Shown: positions 1 to 9,109, counted from the first letter of the stretch. The stretch: DNA of 64,000 nucleotides from Heterorhizobium halophytocola (GCF_017873095.1 NZ_JAGGJU010000005.1:248001-312000), one strand, 5' to 3'. A program made the numbers and translations. The notes: generated by a model not told the origin, from the letters alone.

Positions 1-518
1 CCCAGCTGTCGGCACGCGCGCGCCGCCTCAAGCGCCAGCGCGGCCTCGACTGCCTGGTGGTCGACTACGTCCAGCTGATGACCGGCAGCGGCAAGTCCAA
101 CGAGAACCGCGTGCAGGAAATCACCGCGATCACCACCGGCCTGAAGGCGCTCGGCAAGGAACTGAACGTGCCGATCATCGCCCTCTCGCAGCTGTCGCGT
201 CAGGTGGAAAGCCGCGAGGACAAGCGCCCGCAGCTCTCCGACCTTCGCGAATCCGGTTCGATCGAGCAGGACGCCGACGTCGTGCTCTTCGTGTTCCGTG
301 AGGAATATTACGTCCAGGGCCTGGAGCCTCGCGATATCGGCGATCCGAAATATGCCGAGTGGGAAGCCAATATGGACCGCGTCCGCGGCACCGCCGACGT
401 GATCATCGCCAAGCAGCGTCACGGACCGACCGGCACCGTCAAGCTCGCCTTCCAGGCGCAGTTCACCCGCTTTGCCGATCTCGCCGATCCGAGCTTTACC
501 GAATATCAGGAACCCTGA
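1..518 (+). CDS. dnaB: Replicative DNA helicase DnaB, 3' part
   Basis: The gene enters from the left edge; the reading frame is open from position 3, leaving about 171 C-terminal residues. DnaB is the hexameric replicative helicase at the fork. The visible part starts at the Walker B strand (LVVDYVQLM). It continues with the RecA-fold motif [13 protein letters not shown] and the arginine-finger region KQRHGPTGT, then ends in EYQEP. A stem-loop follows the stop. The downstream alr-radA-cvpA-purF order is the usual rhizobial one. The N-terminal primase-interaction domain lies outside the window. Confidence 0.96.
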   Translation, partial: QLSARARRLKRQRGLDCLVVDYVQLMTGSGKSNENRVQEITAITTGLKALGKELNVPIIALSQLSRQVESREDKRPQLSDLRESGSIEQDADVVLFVFREEYYVQGLEPRDIGDPKYAEWEANMDRVRGTADVIIAKQRHGPTGTVKLAFQAQFTRFADLADPSFTEYQEP

Positions 519-527
519 TCCGGCTTG

Positions 528-553
528 AAACGCCCGCCGCCAGGTGGGCGTTT
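528..553 (+). terminator. Stem-loop after dnaB
   Basis: AAACGCCC (528-535) pairs perfectly with GGGCGTTT (546-553), and the stem can be extended inside the 10-base loop. It starts 10 bases after the dnaB stop and its last bases are Ts, as in a short intrinsic terminator. It also lies past the 3' end of azlD on the other strand, so it may serve both genes. Confidence 0.7.
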
Positions 554-573
554 CTGCATTCTGGCCGGCGACG

Positions 574-876
574 TCAAAGTCCGGCGGCGCGCAGCACCGC
601 GATCGTCAGCACGCCAAGGGCTGCCGCCGGCAGCAGCGACAGACGCAAGGCTGCGATGGCCGTCACCGCGCAGGCGAGCGTCTCGGCCAAGCCTTCAGAC
701 AGGGCGACGGGTGCGACCACCGCCATCAGGACGGCCGGCGGCACGACACCCAGCGCTTTCTGCGTCTTGTCTCCCAGCGTCAGCCGCCGCACGATCCAGG
801 CACCGGAAAAGCGCGTGAACATGGTGGCAGCCGTCATGGCAAGGATCGCGGCGAATGTCTGGGGATCGAAACTCAT
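574..876 (-). CDS. azlD: AzlD family branched-chain amino acid exporter subunit
   Basis: This 100-residue protein has about four hydrophobic segments and the AzlD-family look: an N-terminal FTRFSGAWIVRR stretch followed by alternating membrane helices. AzlD is the small partner of AzlC, and together they form an exporter for branched-chain amino acids or their analogues. The start overlaps the azlC stop by four bases (873-876), so the two are probably translationally coupled. Family assignment rests on the pairing with azlC as well as on sequence. The substrate is not shown by the sequence. Confidence 0.85.
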   Translation of the reverse strand: MSFDPQTFAAILAMTAATMFTRFSGAWIVRRLTLGDKTQKALGVVPPAVLMAVVAPVALSEGLAETLACAVTAIAALRLSLLPAAALGVLTIAVLRAAGL

Positions 877-1586
877 GCGGTGACCTCAGCGTTTGCGCGC
901 CCCTTGCCGCGTGGCACGAAGGCAGCCGCCAGACCGGCAAGCGCGCCGGCGGCGATATACCAGGCGCCTGGCAGCAGATGATGCGCGGCCAGGGAGGCGG
1001 CGGCGCTGGCTGCCAGCACCAGCCCCGTCTGCCGTCCTTGCCAGAAGCCCATCAGCAGGACGATGAAGACGGCCGGGAAGGCAAAGTCGAGGCCATAGAC
1101 CGTGACGTCGCCGACGACCGCACCGAAGATCGCACCCGCAAGCCCGGAGCCGATCCATCCCAGATAGAAGGGCAGTGCCAGCCCCAGATAGAAAAGCGGG
1201 GTCAGCGGCATCCGCCTCGCCCTTGCCTCCGCCATGGCCCAGATCTCGTCGGCGAGCACGAAATAGGTCGGGATCCTATGCCATGGTCGGAAGAGCGCGA
1301 GGCTGCGTTCCAGCGAGGCACTCATCAGCACATGGCGCAGATTGACGAGCAGCGCTGCAAATCCAAGCGCGCTCCAGGAGGCCGGATGGGTCCACAGATC
1401 CATGGCGACGAATTGCGATCCGCCGGCAAAGACCATGGCGCTCATCGTCGCGGTCTCCATCGGGGCAAGCCCCTTGCTGCTGGCGACCGCCCCGAAGACG
1501 AAGCCGATCGGCAGGGCGGCGCAGAGCAGCGGCAGAATGGCGCGAAAGCCTGCCAGCAGTTCGCGTGATGATGTGGATTTGAACAT
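873..1586 (-). CDS. azlC: AzlC family branched-chain amino acid exporter subunit
   Basis: A 237-residue inner-membrane protein with the AzlC signature near the N terminus (PIGFVFGAVA, then VFAGGSQFVAMDL), of normal length for the large subunit of the AzlCD exporter. A GGAGG ribosome site lies five bases before the ATG. It sits inside an imperfect inverted repeat (about 1588-1612), so access to it could be modulated; that is inference. It lies 66 bp downstream of a same-strand AraC-type gene that is the obvious candidate regulator. Confidence 0.9.
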   Translation of the reverse strand: MFKSTSSRELLAGFRAILPLLCAALPIGFVFGAVASSKGLAPMETATMSAMVFAGGSQFVAMDLWTHPASWSALGFAALLVNLRHVLMSASLERSLALFRPWHRIPTYFVLADEIWAMAEARARRMPLTPLFYLGLALPFYLGWIGSGLAGAIFGAVVGDVTVYGLDFAFPAVFIVLLMGFWQGRQTGLVLAASAAASLAAHHLLPGAWYIAAGALAGLAAAFVPRGKGRANAEVTA

Positions 1587-1652
1587 GAGGACCTCCAGTG
1601 GAAGGTCGTCCTATCCGCTCCGCAGTTCGCCGTCTTGAACGAAAGTGAGCCG

Positions 1653-2513
1653 TCAGCCGGCGCGAAACACGGCGGGCGTCAGGCCGGTGCGCGCCTTGAA
1701 CTGGCGCGTCAGATGCGCCTGATCGGCAAAGCCGCAGGCCAGTGCCGTATCGCTGGGCGTGGCGCCTGCCCGCAGCAGCCGGCGCGCATGGCGGATGCGC
1801 AGATCCGTCTGATAGGCATGCGGGGTGATGTAATACTGCTTGGCGAAGGCGCGGATCATGTGGGCGCGGCTGAGGCCGGCCACGCGGCTCAGGCTTTCCA
1901 GACCGACATCCTCGGCAAAATGCGTCGCCAGATAGTCGTGCACGCGGCGCATGGCCAGCGGCTCGTCATGATCGGGAGGCCGAATGATGGTGCTGCCGTG
2001 CCGGGCAAACATGCTGGCGAGCACGCCATACATCCCCTCCTCGCCTTCCAGGGTCGATATCCCCTCCTCGATCGTTCGATGCGCCCGGTTGAACGCATCT
2101 GCCAGCGGCGCGTCGGTCAGCAATTGCCGGGCAAAGCTCGGCGAGCCGTTGAACGCCCTGCCGGTCACGTCCTCGATGATCTCGGTCAACACCGCGGTAT
2201 CCGGGTAGATCATCCGGTAGCGATAGCCTTCCGCGACGCCCGGCTGCCCGTCATGCACCTCTCCCGGATTGATCAGGTAGAGCGCGCCGGGCCCGGTCGC
2301 CTCGCGCGCGCCGCGGATCATCGCCACCTGGCAACCGCGCTCGATCGCGCCGATTGAAAAGGTGTCGTGCGAATGCGGCGGAAAGGCATGGGTGATGAAC
2401 GAGGCCGCGAGGCATTCCATGTCGTGAAAACGGCCATCGCGCCAGAAGCGTGTCTGCTCCCTGGTATGGAGCGGCATTTCCTGTGCGGCCTGTTGCTGCG
2501 AAACATTGTGCAT
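1653..2513 (-). CDS. AraC family transcriptional regulator
   Basis: This 286-residue protein has an N-terminal cupin-like effector domain (PHSHDTFSIGAIERG, then LYLINPGEVHDGQPG) and two C-terminal helix-turn-helix motifs over roughly residues 190-285. The second HTH shows the standard AraC ending (ACGFADQAHLTRQFKARTGLTP). It lies directly upstream of azlC-azlD on the same strand and probably controls them, plausibly in response to an amino acid. The effector is not deducible. The start is chosen at the ATG before HNVSQQQ; METs further in are possible. Confidence 0.92.
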   Translation of the reverse strand: MHNVSQQQAAQEMPLHTREQTRFWRDGRFHDMECLAASFITHAFPPHSHDTFSIGAIERGCQVAMIRGAREATGPGALYLINPGEVHDGQPGVAEGYRYRMIYPDTAVLTEIIEDVTGRAFNGSPSFARQLLTDAPLADAFNRAHRTIEEGISTLEGEEGMYGVLASMFARHGSTIIRPPDHDEPLAMRRVHDYLATHFAEDVGLESLSRVAGLSRAHMIRAFAKQYYITPHAYQTDLRIRHARRLLRAGATPSDTALACGFADQAHLTRQFKARTGLTPAVFRAG

Positions 2514-2607
2514 GGCCGTAGATTATCCGGCTTCACCCTTAACGTCTTGAAGAAAAGTGATAGGGTCCGGCCGGTCAATTCGCATTTTCCAAGATCCGGA
2601 CCCGCCC

Positions 2608-3774
2608 ATGCCCTTCGCCATCGATCCTGCCGTTGTCACCGAAGAATTCGAAAGCGCACCGCTCCGGCTGACGATCGATCTTGGAGCGATTGCAGACAAT
2701 TGGCGGGACCTGGCGAAACGGTCGGGAAGCGCGCGCACGGCCGGCATCGTCAAGGCGGACGCCTATGGACTGGGCATCGAGGATGTCGGCCAGACGCTCT
2801 ATCATGCCGGCGCGCGGGATTTCTTCGTCGCCTTGCCCACCGAGGGCGCGACGCTGCGCCCTTATGCACCGGAAGCGCGGATCTTCGTGCTCGCCGGCAT
2901 CTGGGCCGGCCAGGAGCAGATCTTTTTCGACAACGACCTCGTGCCGGTGATCTCGTCCGAAGAGCAGCTTGCCTTCTGGATGTCGGTGCTTTCCGAGCGC
3001 GGCGAGCATCCTTGCGCGCTGCAGGTCGATACTGGTTTCAACCGCCTTGGCCTGCGCCCCGAGGACGCGCTGGCGCTGGCCGGCGACGTGTCGCGTCCGG
3101 CAAGCTTCGCGCCCGTGCTGGTGATGAGCCATCTCGCCTGCGGCGACGACCAGGCATCGCCGATGAGCCATCGGCAACTGGAGAGCTTCCGCACGGTCAG
3201 CACCGCCTATGACGGCATCGACGCCAGCCTCTCGGCCTCGTCCGGCATCTTTCTCGGGCCCGACTATCACTTCGACCTGACGCGACCGGGCATCGCGCTT
3301 TACGGCGGCGAGGCGCTGAACGGCGTGGCGAATCCGATGCGGCCGGTGGTCAAGGCAGAAGCCCGGATCCTGATGCTGCGCGACGCGAAGGCCGGGGAAA
3401 CGGTAAGCTACGGCGCAACGCAGACGCTTGCGCGCGACAGCCGGCTCGCCGTCGTCTCGGCCGGCTATGCCGACGGTTTCCTGCGCAGCAATTCGGGCGC
3501 CGGCGTGCCGCTGCGCCAGGCCGTACAGCAGGGCGGTACCGGCTTTGTTTCCGGCACGCGCGTTCCGATCGCCGGCCGCGTCACCATGGACATGACGATC
3601 TTCGACGTGACCGACCTCCCGCGCGACGCGATCCGGGCGGGCGACTATGTCGAACTCTTCGGCGACAACATCGCACTCGACGACGTCGCCCGCGCCGCCG
3701 GCACCATCGGCTACGAGATCCTGACAAGCCTTGGCCTGCGCTATGAGCGGGCCTATCTCGAAGGCGAGATCTGA
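2608..3774 (+). CDS. alr: Alanine racemase
   Basis: Alanine racemase interconverts L- and D-alanine with PLP and supplies D-alanine for peptidoglycan. From the ATG at 2608 the protein has 388 residues. The PLP lysine is in AGIVKADAYGLG (about K49) and the opposite-face catalytic tyrosine in ETVSYGATQT. The C-terminal domain carries GRVTMDMTIFDVTD. A GTG at 2557 in the same frame would add 17 residues, but these are unlike the family start. Position between dnaB and radA is typical for rhizobia. Confidence 0.95.
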   Translation: MPFAIDPAVVTEEFESAPLRLTIDLGAIADNWRDLAKRSGSARTAGIVKADAYGLGIEDVGQTLYHAGARDFFVALPTEGATLRPYAPEARIFVLAGIWAGQEQIFFDNDLVPVISSEEQLAFWMSVLSERGEHPCALQVDTGFNRLGLRPEDALALAGDVSRPASFAPVLVMSHLACGDDQASPMSHRQLESFRTVSTAYDGIDASLSASSGIFLGPDYHFDLTRPGIALYGGEALNGVANPMRPVVKAEARILMLRDAKAGETVSYGATQTLARDSRLAVVSAGYADGFLRSNSGAGVPLRQAVQQGGTGFVSGTRVPIAGRVTMDMTIFDVTDLPRDAIRAGDYVELFGDNIALDDVARAAGTIGYEILTSLGLRYERAYLEGEI

Positions 3775-3838
3775 CGCCGACGGCTTTCTCTTGGAAGCTG
3801 GATTTGCCTGTGCTATACGAGAACAAAAGGAGATCGAA

Positions 3839-4080
3839 ATGACCGAGATCCGTCTCAGTGAACAGGACAGGGCCTTTGTCGGAGGTGAGATCGGCAGGGG
3901 CAGCTACAGGACGCCGGAAGAGGTCGTCTCGGCCGGATTGCAGCGTCTCGCAGCGAAGACGAGATGCTTCGCCAGATGATCGCCGAAGCCGATGCCCAGA
4001 TCGCCAGGGGTGAATACAAGACCTTCACCTCCGCCGATGAATTGATCGATTCGATCATCGAGCGGGGGTGCAGAGATTAG
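3839..4080 (+). pseudogene. ParD-like antitoxin, frameshifted
   Basis: The ATG at 3839 has an AAGGAG site seven bases upstream and an extended -10-like TGTGCTATAC before that. The first frame reads MTEIRLSEQDRAFVGGEIG..YRTPEEVVSAGLQRLAA, a ParD-type ribbon-helix-helix start, and stops at 3977-3979. The next frame, from 3958 to the stop at 4078-4080, continues the family: DEMLRQMIAEADAQIARGE..FTSADELID. Joining needs a frameshift at about 3953-3960, consistent with loss of one base. The full domain is therefore present but broken. A sequencing error is possible, although the neighbouring toxin is damaged too. Confidence 0.8.
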
Positions 4081-4384
4081 ACAAAAAGAGCTGATCTACG
4101 CCCCCGCTCGCCGACCAGAATCTGCTCGACATATTCACTTTCATCGCGGCGGAGGATCCGAATACGGCTGCCCGTTTTGTCGGCGATCTCGTTCGGAAGA
4201 TAGAATGGATGCGCTAACGGGCTTTCCGGGCGTGCCGCGCGACGGACTGTCCACGGGGCGGAAGGCCCTGCCCTATCGCCGGCGCTGCATCTACTTCCGC
4301 ACAACCGAAACGCGGGGAACGATCCTGCGCATCTTTCACGGGGCCCACAACGTGTCGCCCCAGGATTTCCAGCAAAACGACTGA
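4068..4384 (+). pseudogene. ParE/RelE-superfamily toxin, nonsense and frameshift mutations
   Basis: A ParE-like frame opens with GTG at 4068, overlapping the end of the antitoxin remnant. It meets TGA at 4092-4094 and continues as STPPLADQNLLDIFTFIAAED to RKIEW. Near 4205 the family continues in another frame as DALTGFPGVPRDGLSTGRKA and then LRIFHGAHNVSPQDFQQND, ending at 4384. At least two lesions (one stop, one frameshift) are needed to explain this. ParE toxins target gyrase in studied examples; this copy should be inactive. Confidence 0.78.
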
Positions 4385-4389
4385 CATAC

Positions 4390-5790
4390 ATGGCAAAAGC
4401 AAGAACCCAATTCATCTGCCAGAACTGCGGCACGATCCATGCCCGCTGGGCGGGCAAATGCGACGGCTGCGGCGAGTGGAACACCATCGTCGAGGAAGAC
4501 CCGATGGGCGGCATTGGCGGCGGCCCCGGCAAGACGCCGAAAAGGGGCAAGCCGGTGACCCTGACCGCGCTCTCCGGCGAGATCGAGGAGGCACCGCGCA
4601 TTCCAACCGGCATGGCAGAACTCGACCGTGCCACCGGCGGCGGCTTCGTGCGCGGGTCTGCCGTGCTGATCGGCGGCGATCCCGGGATCGGCAAGTCGAC
4701 GCTGCTGATGCAGGCGGCAGCCGCCCTGTCTCACAAGGGCCAGCGGGTCATCTACGTCTCCGGCGAAGAGGCCGTGGCCCAGGTCCGCCTGCGCGCCCAG
4801 CGCCTGGGCGCCGAGAAGACCGACGTGCTGCTTGCGGCCGAAACCAATGTCGAGGATATCCTCGCCACCATCTCCGAAGGGCGGCGGCCGGACCTGGTCA
4901 TCATCGATTCCATCCAGACGCTGTGGAGCGACACCGCCGACAGCGCGCCGGGCACGGTGACCCAGGTGCGCACCGGCGTGCAGGCGATGATCAAGTTCGC
5001 CAAGCAGACCGGCGCCACGATGGTGCTGGTTGGCCATGTCACCAAGGAGGGCCAGATCGCCGGTCCGCGCGTGGTCGAGCACATGGTCGACGCGGTCCTC
5101 TATTTCGAGGGTGACCGCGGCCATCACTACCGCGTGCTGCGCACGGTGAAGAACCGTTTCGGCCCGACCGACGAGATCGGCGTCTTCGAGATGTCCGACA
5201 AGGGGTTGCGCGAGGTCGCCAATCCCTCCGAACTGTTTCTTGGTGAACGCAATGCCAAGGCCCCGGGTGCGGCCGTGTTTGCCGGCATCGAGGGCACCCG
5301 CCCGGTGCTGGTCGAGGTGCAGGCGCTGGTTGCACCCACGTCGCTCGGCACGCCACGCCGCGCCGTCGTCGGCTGGGACTCGTCGCGCCTTGCGATGATC
5401 CTTGCCGTGCTCGAGGCGCATTGCGGCGTCAGGCTCGGCCAGCACGACGTCTACTTGAATGTGGCAGGCGGCTATCGCATATCCGAGCCTGCCGCCGACA
5501 TAGCTGTGGTTTCCGCCCTTGTTTCCTCGCTGGCCGGGCTTGCCCTTCCTGCAGATTGCGTCTATTTCGGCGAAGTCAGTCTGTCGGGCGCCATCCGCCC
5601 GGTAGCCCACACCGCTCAGCGGCTGAAGGAGGCCGAGAAACTCGGCTTTTCCGCCGCCGTCCTGCCGGCCGGCTCTGCAGAGCTGCCGAAGGGCGTCATG
5701 TCGCGCATGAGTGAGATCGAGGGCCTGCCGGATCTGGTGGCGATGATCGCAGGCTCACGGTTGAAGGCCGAGGCGAACGGGGACGATTGA
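4390..5790 (+). CDS. radA: DNA repair protein RadA
   Basis: RadA (Sms) is a RecA-like ATPase that processes recombination intermediates by driving branch migration. The 466-residue protein has a four-cysteine zinc finger (C10, C13, C24, C27). The Walker A motif GGDPGIGKST is at about residues 96-105, and the RadA-specific KNRFG motif follows (VKNRFGPTDEIG). A C-terminal Lon-protease-like domain is present. The ATG lies six bases after the end of the broken toxin remnant. Length and motifs are complete. Confidence 0.97.
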   Translation: MAKARTQFICQNCGTIHARWAGKCDGCGEWNTIVEEDPMGGIGGGPGKTPKRGKPVTLTALSGEIEEAPRIPTGMAELDRATGGGFVRGSAVLIGGDPGIGKSTLLMQAAAALSHKGQRVIYVSGEEAVAQVRLRAQRLGAEKTDVLLAAETNVEDILATISEGRRPDLVIIDSIQTLWSDTADSAPGTVTQVRTGVQAMIKFAKQTGATMVLVGHVTKEGQIAGPRVVEHMVDAVLYFEGDRGHHYRVLRTVKNRFGPTDEIGVFEMSDKGLREVANPSELFLGERNAKAPGAAVFAGIEGTRPVLVEVQALVAPTSLGTPRRAVVGWDSSRLAMILAVLEAHCGVRLGQHDVYLNVAGGYRISEPAADIAVVSALVSSLAGLALPADCVYFGEVSLSGAIRPVAHTAQRLKEAEKLGFSAAVLPAGSAELPKGVMSRMSEIEGLPDLVAMIAGSRLKAEANGDD

Positions 5791-5882
5791 ACCCGGGCCT
5801 CAGGGTAATGCGGTTCAGCGTCGGCGCCATGGGCGATTGAGGCGATAAAAACGGTCTTTGGCCGGATCTGGAGTACTGATTT

Positions 5883-6476
5883 ATGCCCATCACGATATTC
5901 GACGGTATTGTCATTGGCGTCGTCTTGTTTTCCGCCGTTCTGGCCATGGTCCGTGGATTGTCGCGCGAGGTCCTGTCGATCGCAAGCTGGGTGGGTGCGC
6001 TGGCGGCAGCCTATTACCTCTACCCGCTGATCCTGCCCTATGTGAAGAACTACACCTCCGACGACCGTATCGCGCTCGCGGCATCGGCCGGCGTCATCTT
6101 CCTCATCGCGCTGATCGTGATCACGGTCATCACCTCCAGGATCGCCGACTTCATCATCGACAGCCGGGTCGGTGCGCTCGACCGCACGCTCGGCTTCCTG
6201 TTCGGCGCGGCCCGCGGCCTGTTGCTGATCGTCGTCGCCGTCGCCTTCTGGAATTGGCTGATCGACGCCAAACATCAGCCCGATTGGGTGACTAACGCAA
6301 AGACCAAGCCGTTTCTCGACACGCTTGTCCTGAAACTGGAAGCGGTTCTTCCCGACGATATCGAGCCGCAGATGAAGGCCAAGATCCTCGGCAAGGATCA
6401 GGACGAGGTCGATGCGCCGGCAGAGCAGCCGCCGGCCGACCAGGCGCCTGCAGAAGCGCCCGCTGCCAACAATTGA
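5883..6476 (+). CDS. cvpA: CvpA family membrane protein
   Basis: A 197-residue protein with about four membrane segments in the first 130 residues and the CvpA-family start (ITIFDGIVIGVVLFSAVLAM, then LSREVLSIASWVGA). The C-terminal tail is charged and rich in Ala, Pro and Glu. E. coli CvpA is needed for colicin V production and its gene sits beside purF, as here. The molecular role in rhizobia is unclear. A short stem-loop separates it from purF. Confidence 0.9.
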   Translation: MPITIFDGIVIGVVLFSAVLAMVRGLSREVLSIASWVGALAAAYYLYPLILPYVKNYTSDDRIALAASAGVIFLIALIVITVITSRIADFIIDSRVGALDRTLGFLFGAARGLLLIVVAVAFWNWLIDAKHQPDWVTNAKTKPFLDTLVLKLEAVLPDDIEPQMKAKILGKDQDEVDAPAEQPPADQAPAEAPAANN

Positions 6477-6479
6477 TGC

Positions 6480-6502
6480 ACGTGGCCTCCAGCGGGCCAC
6501 GT
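6480..6502. terminator. Stem-loop between cvpA and purF
   Basis: ACGTGGCC (6480-6487) and GGCCACGT (6495-6502) form a perfect 8-bp stem with a 7-base loop just after the cvpA stop. There is no T tract, so it may be a weak terminator or an mRNA-stabilising structure rather than a strong stop. Confidence 0.45.
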
Positions 6503-6602
6503 CATTCAACAAGACCACGGTCATGGCGCAGAGGGACACGTCGCCATTGCCGCTTTCTTTCGTTCCGACAGACTGTCCCCGCGCGAGCAAAGGCGAGCAC
6601 CG

Positions 6603-8093
6603 ATGAATGAGATGACGGTATCCAATCTTGAATGCGGTCTCGATGACGACACCCTGCATGAAGAATGTGGGGTGTTCGGCATTCTGGGGCATGACGACGC
6701 GACAACCCTGATCGCGCTGGGCCTGCACGCCCTGCAGCATCGTGGTCAGGAAGCGGCCGGCATCGTCTCCTTCGACGGTCGCCAGTTCCACACCGAAAAG
6801 CACATGGGCCTTGTCGGCGACCACTATACCGACCCGGTCACCCTGGCCAAGCTGCCCGGCTATATCGGCATTGGCCATACCCGTTATTCGACCACCGGCG
6901 AAGTGGCGCTGCGCAATGTGCAGCCGCTGTTTGCCGAACTGGAGGAAGGCGGCATCGCGCTTGCCCATAACGGCAATTTCACCAATGGCCTGACCCTGCG
7001 CCGCCAGATCATTGCGACGGGTGCGATCTGCCAGTCCACCTCCGACACCGAGGTCGTGCTGCATCTGATCGCCCGCTCGCGGCATGCCTCGACCGCCGAC
7101 CGCTTCATCGACGCCATCCGGCAGATGGAAGGCGGCTATGCGATGATCGCGATGACCCGTACCAAGCTGATTGCCGCCCGCGATCCGATCGGCATCCGCC
7201 CGCTGGTGATGGGTGACCTCAACGGCAAGCCGATCTTCTGTTCGGAAACCTGCGCGCTCGACATCATCGGCGCCAAGTTCGTCCGCGACGTCAAGAACGG
7301 CGAAGTGGTGATTTGCGAACTGCAGCCGGACGGCTCTGTCACCATCGACTCGCGCATGCCGGCCCGCCCGGCGCCCGAACGCCCCTGCCTGTTCGAATAT
7401 GTCTATTTCGCCCGCCCCGATTCCGTCGTGGCCGGCCGCAGCGTCTATGTCGCGCGCAAGAACATGGGCATCAATCTGGCCAACGAGGCGCCTTGCGAGG
7501 GCGACGTCGTCGTGCCGGTGCCCGACGGCGGCACGCCGGCAGCGCTCGGCTATGCCCAGGCGAGCGGCATCCCGTTCGAATACGGCATCATCCGCAACCA
7601 TTATGTCGGCCGCACCTTCATCGAGCCGACGCAGCAAATCCGCGCCTTCGGCGTCAAGCTGAAGCATTCGGCCAACCGGGCGATGATCGAGGGCAAGCGC
7701 GTCATCCTGGTGGACGATTCGATCGTGCGCGGCACGACATCGCTGAAGATCATCCAGATGATCCGCGATGCCGGCGCCAAGGAAGTGCATATCCGCGTCG
7801 CCAGCCCGATGATCTATCATCCCGACTTTTACGGCATCGACACGCCGGACCGCGACAAGCTGCTGGCCAACCAGTATGTCGACGAGACGGCGATGGCCAA
7901 ATATATCGGCGCCGACTCGCTTGCCTTCCTGTCGATCGACGGGCTCTACCGCGCCGTCGGCGGCGAGCCGCGCAACGCCGACCGTCCGCAGTTCACCGAC
8001 CATTATTTTACCGGCGAATATCCGACCCGGCTTCTGGACAAGGAAGGCGAAAAGGTCGGCCGCAAGGAAAGCATGCTCGCCGCCAACGGCTGA
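6603..8093 (+). CDS. purF: Amidophosphoribosyltransferase
   Basis: PurF makes 5-phosphoribosylamine from PRPP and glutamine, the first committed step of purine synthesis. The 496-residue protein has an N-terminal Ntn glutaminase domain whose nucleophile is Cys22 in HEECGVFG. The preceding 21 residues are therefore probably removed as a propeptide. The PRPP-binding motif VILVDDSIVRGTT is in the C-terminal phosphoribosyltransferase half. It lies 126 bp after cvpA. Confidence 0.97.
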   Translation: MNEMTVSNLECGLDDDTLHEECGVFGILGHDDATTLIALGLHALQHRGQEAAGIVSFDGRQFHTEKHMGLVGDHYTDPVTLAKLPGYIGIGHTRYSTTGEVALRNVQPLFAELEEGGIALAHNGNFTNGLTLRRQIIATGAICQSTSDTEVVLHLIARSRHASTADRFIDAIRQMEGGYAMIAMTRTKLIAARDPIGIRPLVMGDLNGKPIFCSETCALDIIGAKFVRDVKNGEVVICELQPDGSVTIDSRMPARPAPERPCLFEYVYFARPDSVVAGRSVYVARKNMGINLANEAPCEGDVVVPVPDGGTPAALGYAQASGIPFEYGIIRNHYVGRTFIEPTQQIRAFGVKLKHSANRAMIEGKRVILVDDSIVRGTTSLKIIQMIRDAGAKEVHIRVASPMIYHPDFYGIDTPDRDKLLANQYVDETAMAKYIGADSLAFLSIDGLYRAVGGEPRNADRPQFTDHYFTGEYPTRLLDKEGEKVGRKESMLAANG

Positions 8094-8124
8094 GGGCGCG
8101 CAAATACACCGCGGGGAGGATAAC

Positions 8125-8865
8125 ATGAGCATCGACCTGAAGGGACGCATCGCGCTGGTCACCGGCGCGTCGCGCGGGATCGGCTATTTCACGGCGCTGG
8201 AGCTGGCGAAAGCGGGGGCGCATGTGATCGCCTGCGCGCGCACCGTCGGGGGGCTCGAAGACCTCGACGACGCGATCAAGGCCGCCGGCGGCACGGCGAC
8301 GCTGGTGCCTTTCGACCTGACCGACATGGCCGCCATCGATGCGCTCGGCGGCTCGATCTATGAGCGCTGGGGCAAGCTCGACATTCTCGTCGCCAATGCC
8401 GGCATGCTGGGCGTGATCTCTCCCATCGGCCATATCGAAGCGAAGGTCTGGGAGAAGGTGATGACCGTCAACGTGACGGCCACCTGGCGGCTGATCCGCT
8501 CCGTCGATCCGCTGCTGCAGAAATCCGACCAGGGCCGTGCGCTGATCTTGTCGTCGGGTGCCGCGCATAAATGCAAGCCGTTCTGGGGCGTCTACTCCGC
8601 CTCCAAGGCCGCGGTCGAGGCGATTGCCCGCACCTGGGCTGCCGAATCGGAACGCCTGCCGCTGAAGATCGTCTCGATCGATCCCGGCGCAACGCGCACC
8701 GCCATGCGGGCGCAGGCGGTGCCGGGCGAGGATCCGGAGACCCTGCCGCATCCCCGCGAGATCGCCGAAGAGCTGCTGCCGCTGTGCGGGCCGGATCTCA
8801 CCGAGACGGGCAAGCTCTATGTCGTGCGCGAGGACGCGCTGAAGGCCTACCGCCTGCCGGAATAG
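8125..8865 (+). CDS. SDR family NAD(P)-dependent oxidoreductase
   Basis: A 246-residue classical short-chain dehydrogenase. It has the cofactor motif TGASRGIG near the N terminus, the structural NAG motif (VANAGMLG), a catalytic Ser in LSSGAA and YSASK with the catalytic Tyr and Lys. The ATG at 8125 follows a GGGGAGGA ribosome site. It lies 31 bp after purF on the same strand and may be co-transcribed with it. The substrate cannot be predicted. Confidence 0.93.
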   Translation: MSIDLKGRIALVTGASRGIGYFTALELAKAGAHVIACARTVGGLEDLDDAIKAAGGTATLVPFDLTDMAAIDALGGSIYERWGKLDILVANAGMLGVISPIGHIEAKVWEKVMTVNVTATWRLIRSVDPLLQKSDQGRALILSSGAAHKCKPFWGVYSASKAAVEAIARTWAAESERLPLKIVSIDPGATRTAMRAQAVPGEDPETLPHPREIAEELLPLCGPDLTETGKLYVVREDALKAYRLPE

Positions 8866-8899
8866 ACGAAGACTGCCGACGTCGCGCGAAGGAGCCAGC

Positions 8900-9109
8900 A
8901 TGCCGCCAGACCTGACAGACGAACAGCGCGAACAGGCGGTCGCCACCGCCAACCTGGTCGCAGCGTCGATGGCGCGGCTCAACCGCGAGCATGGCAAGGC
9001 TGCCGTGCTGGAGGCCATGCGGCTGATCAGCTCGGCCATGGAAAGCGACCAGTGGCGCAAGGATGTCGGCCAGGCGCTGATCGACAACGGCAAAATCCTG
9101 CCGGAATAG
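8900..9109 (+). CDS. Small hypothetical protein, 69 aa
   Basis: A soluble, helix-rich 69-residue protein (MPPDLTDEQREQAVATANLV to DNGKILPE) with no signal peptide or known motif that I recognise. The ATG has an AAGGAG site upstream and the gene follows the SDR gene by 34 bp, which supports translation as the last gene of the purF-SDR run. Function unknown. Confidence 0.75.
   Translation: MPPDLTDEQREQAVATANLVAASMARLNREHGKAAVLEAMRLISSAMESDQWRKDVGQALIDNGKILPE

Noticed and set aside
2557..2607. Extended GTG start for alr
   Set aside because: The extra 17 residues do not resemble alanine racemases; the ATG at 2608 is better.
5616..8162. 848-codon open frame on the minus strand across radA, cvpA and purF
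   Set aside because: It is opposite three clear genes, has no recognisable domain and is explained by the high GC content.
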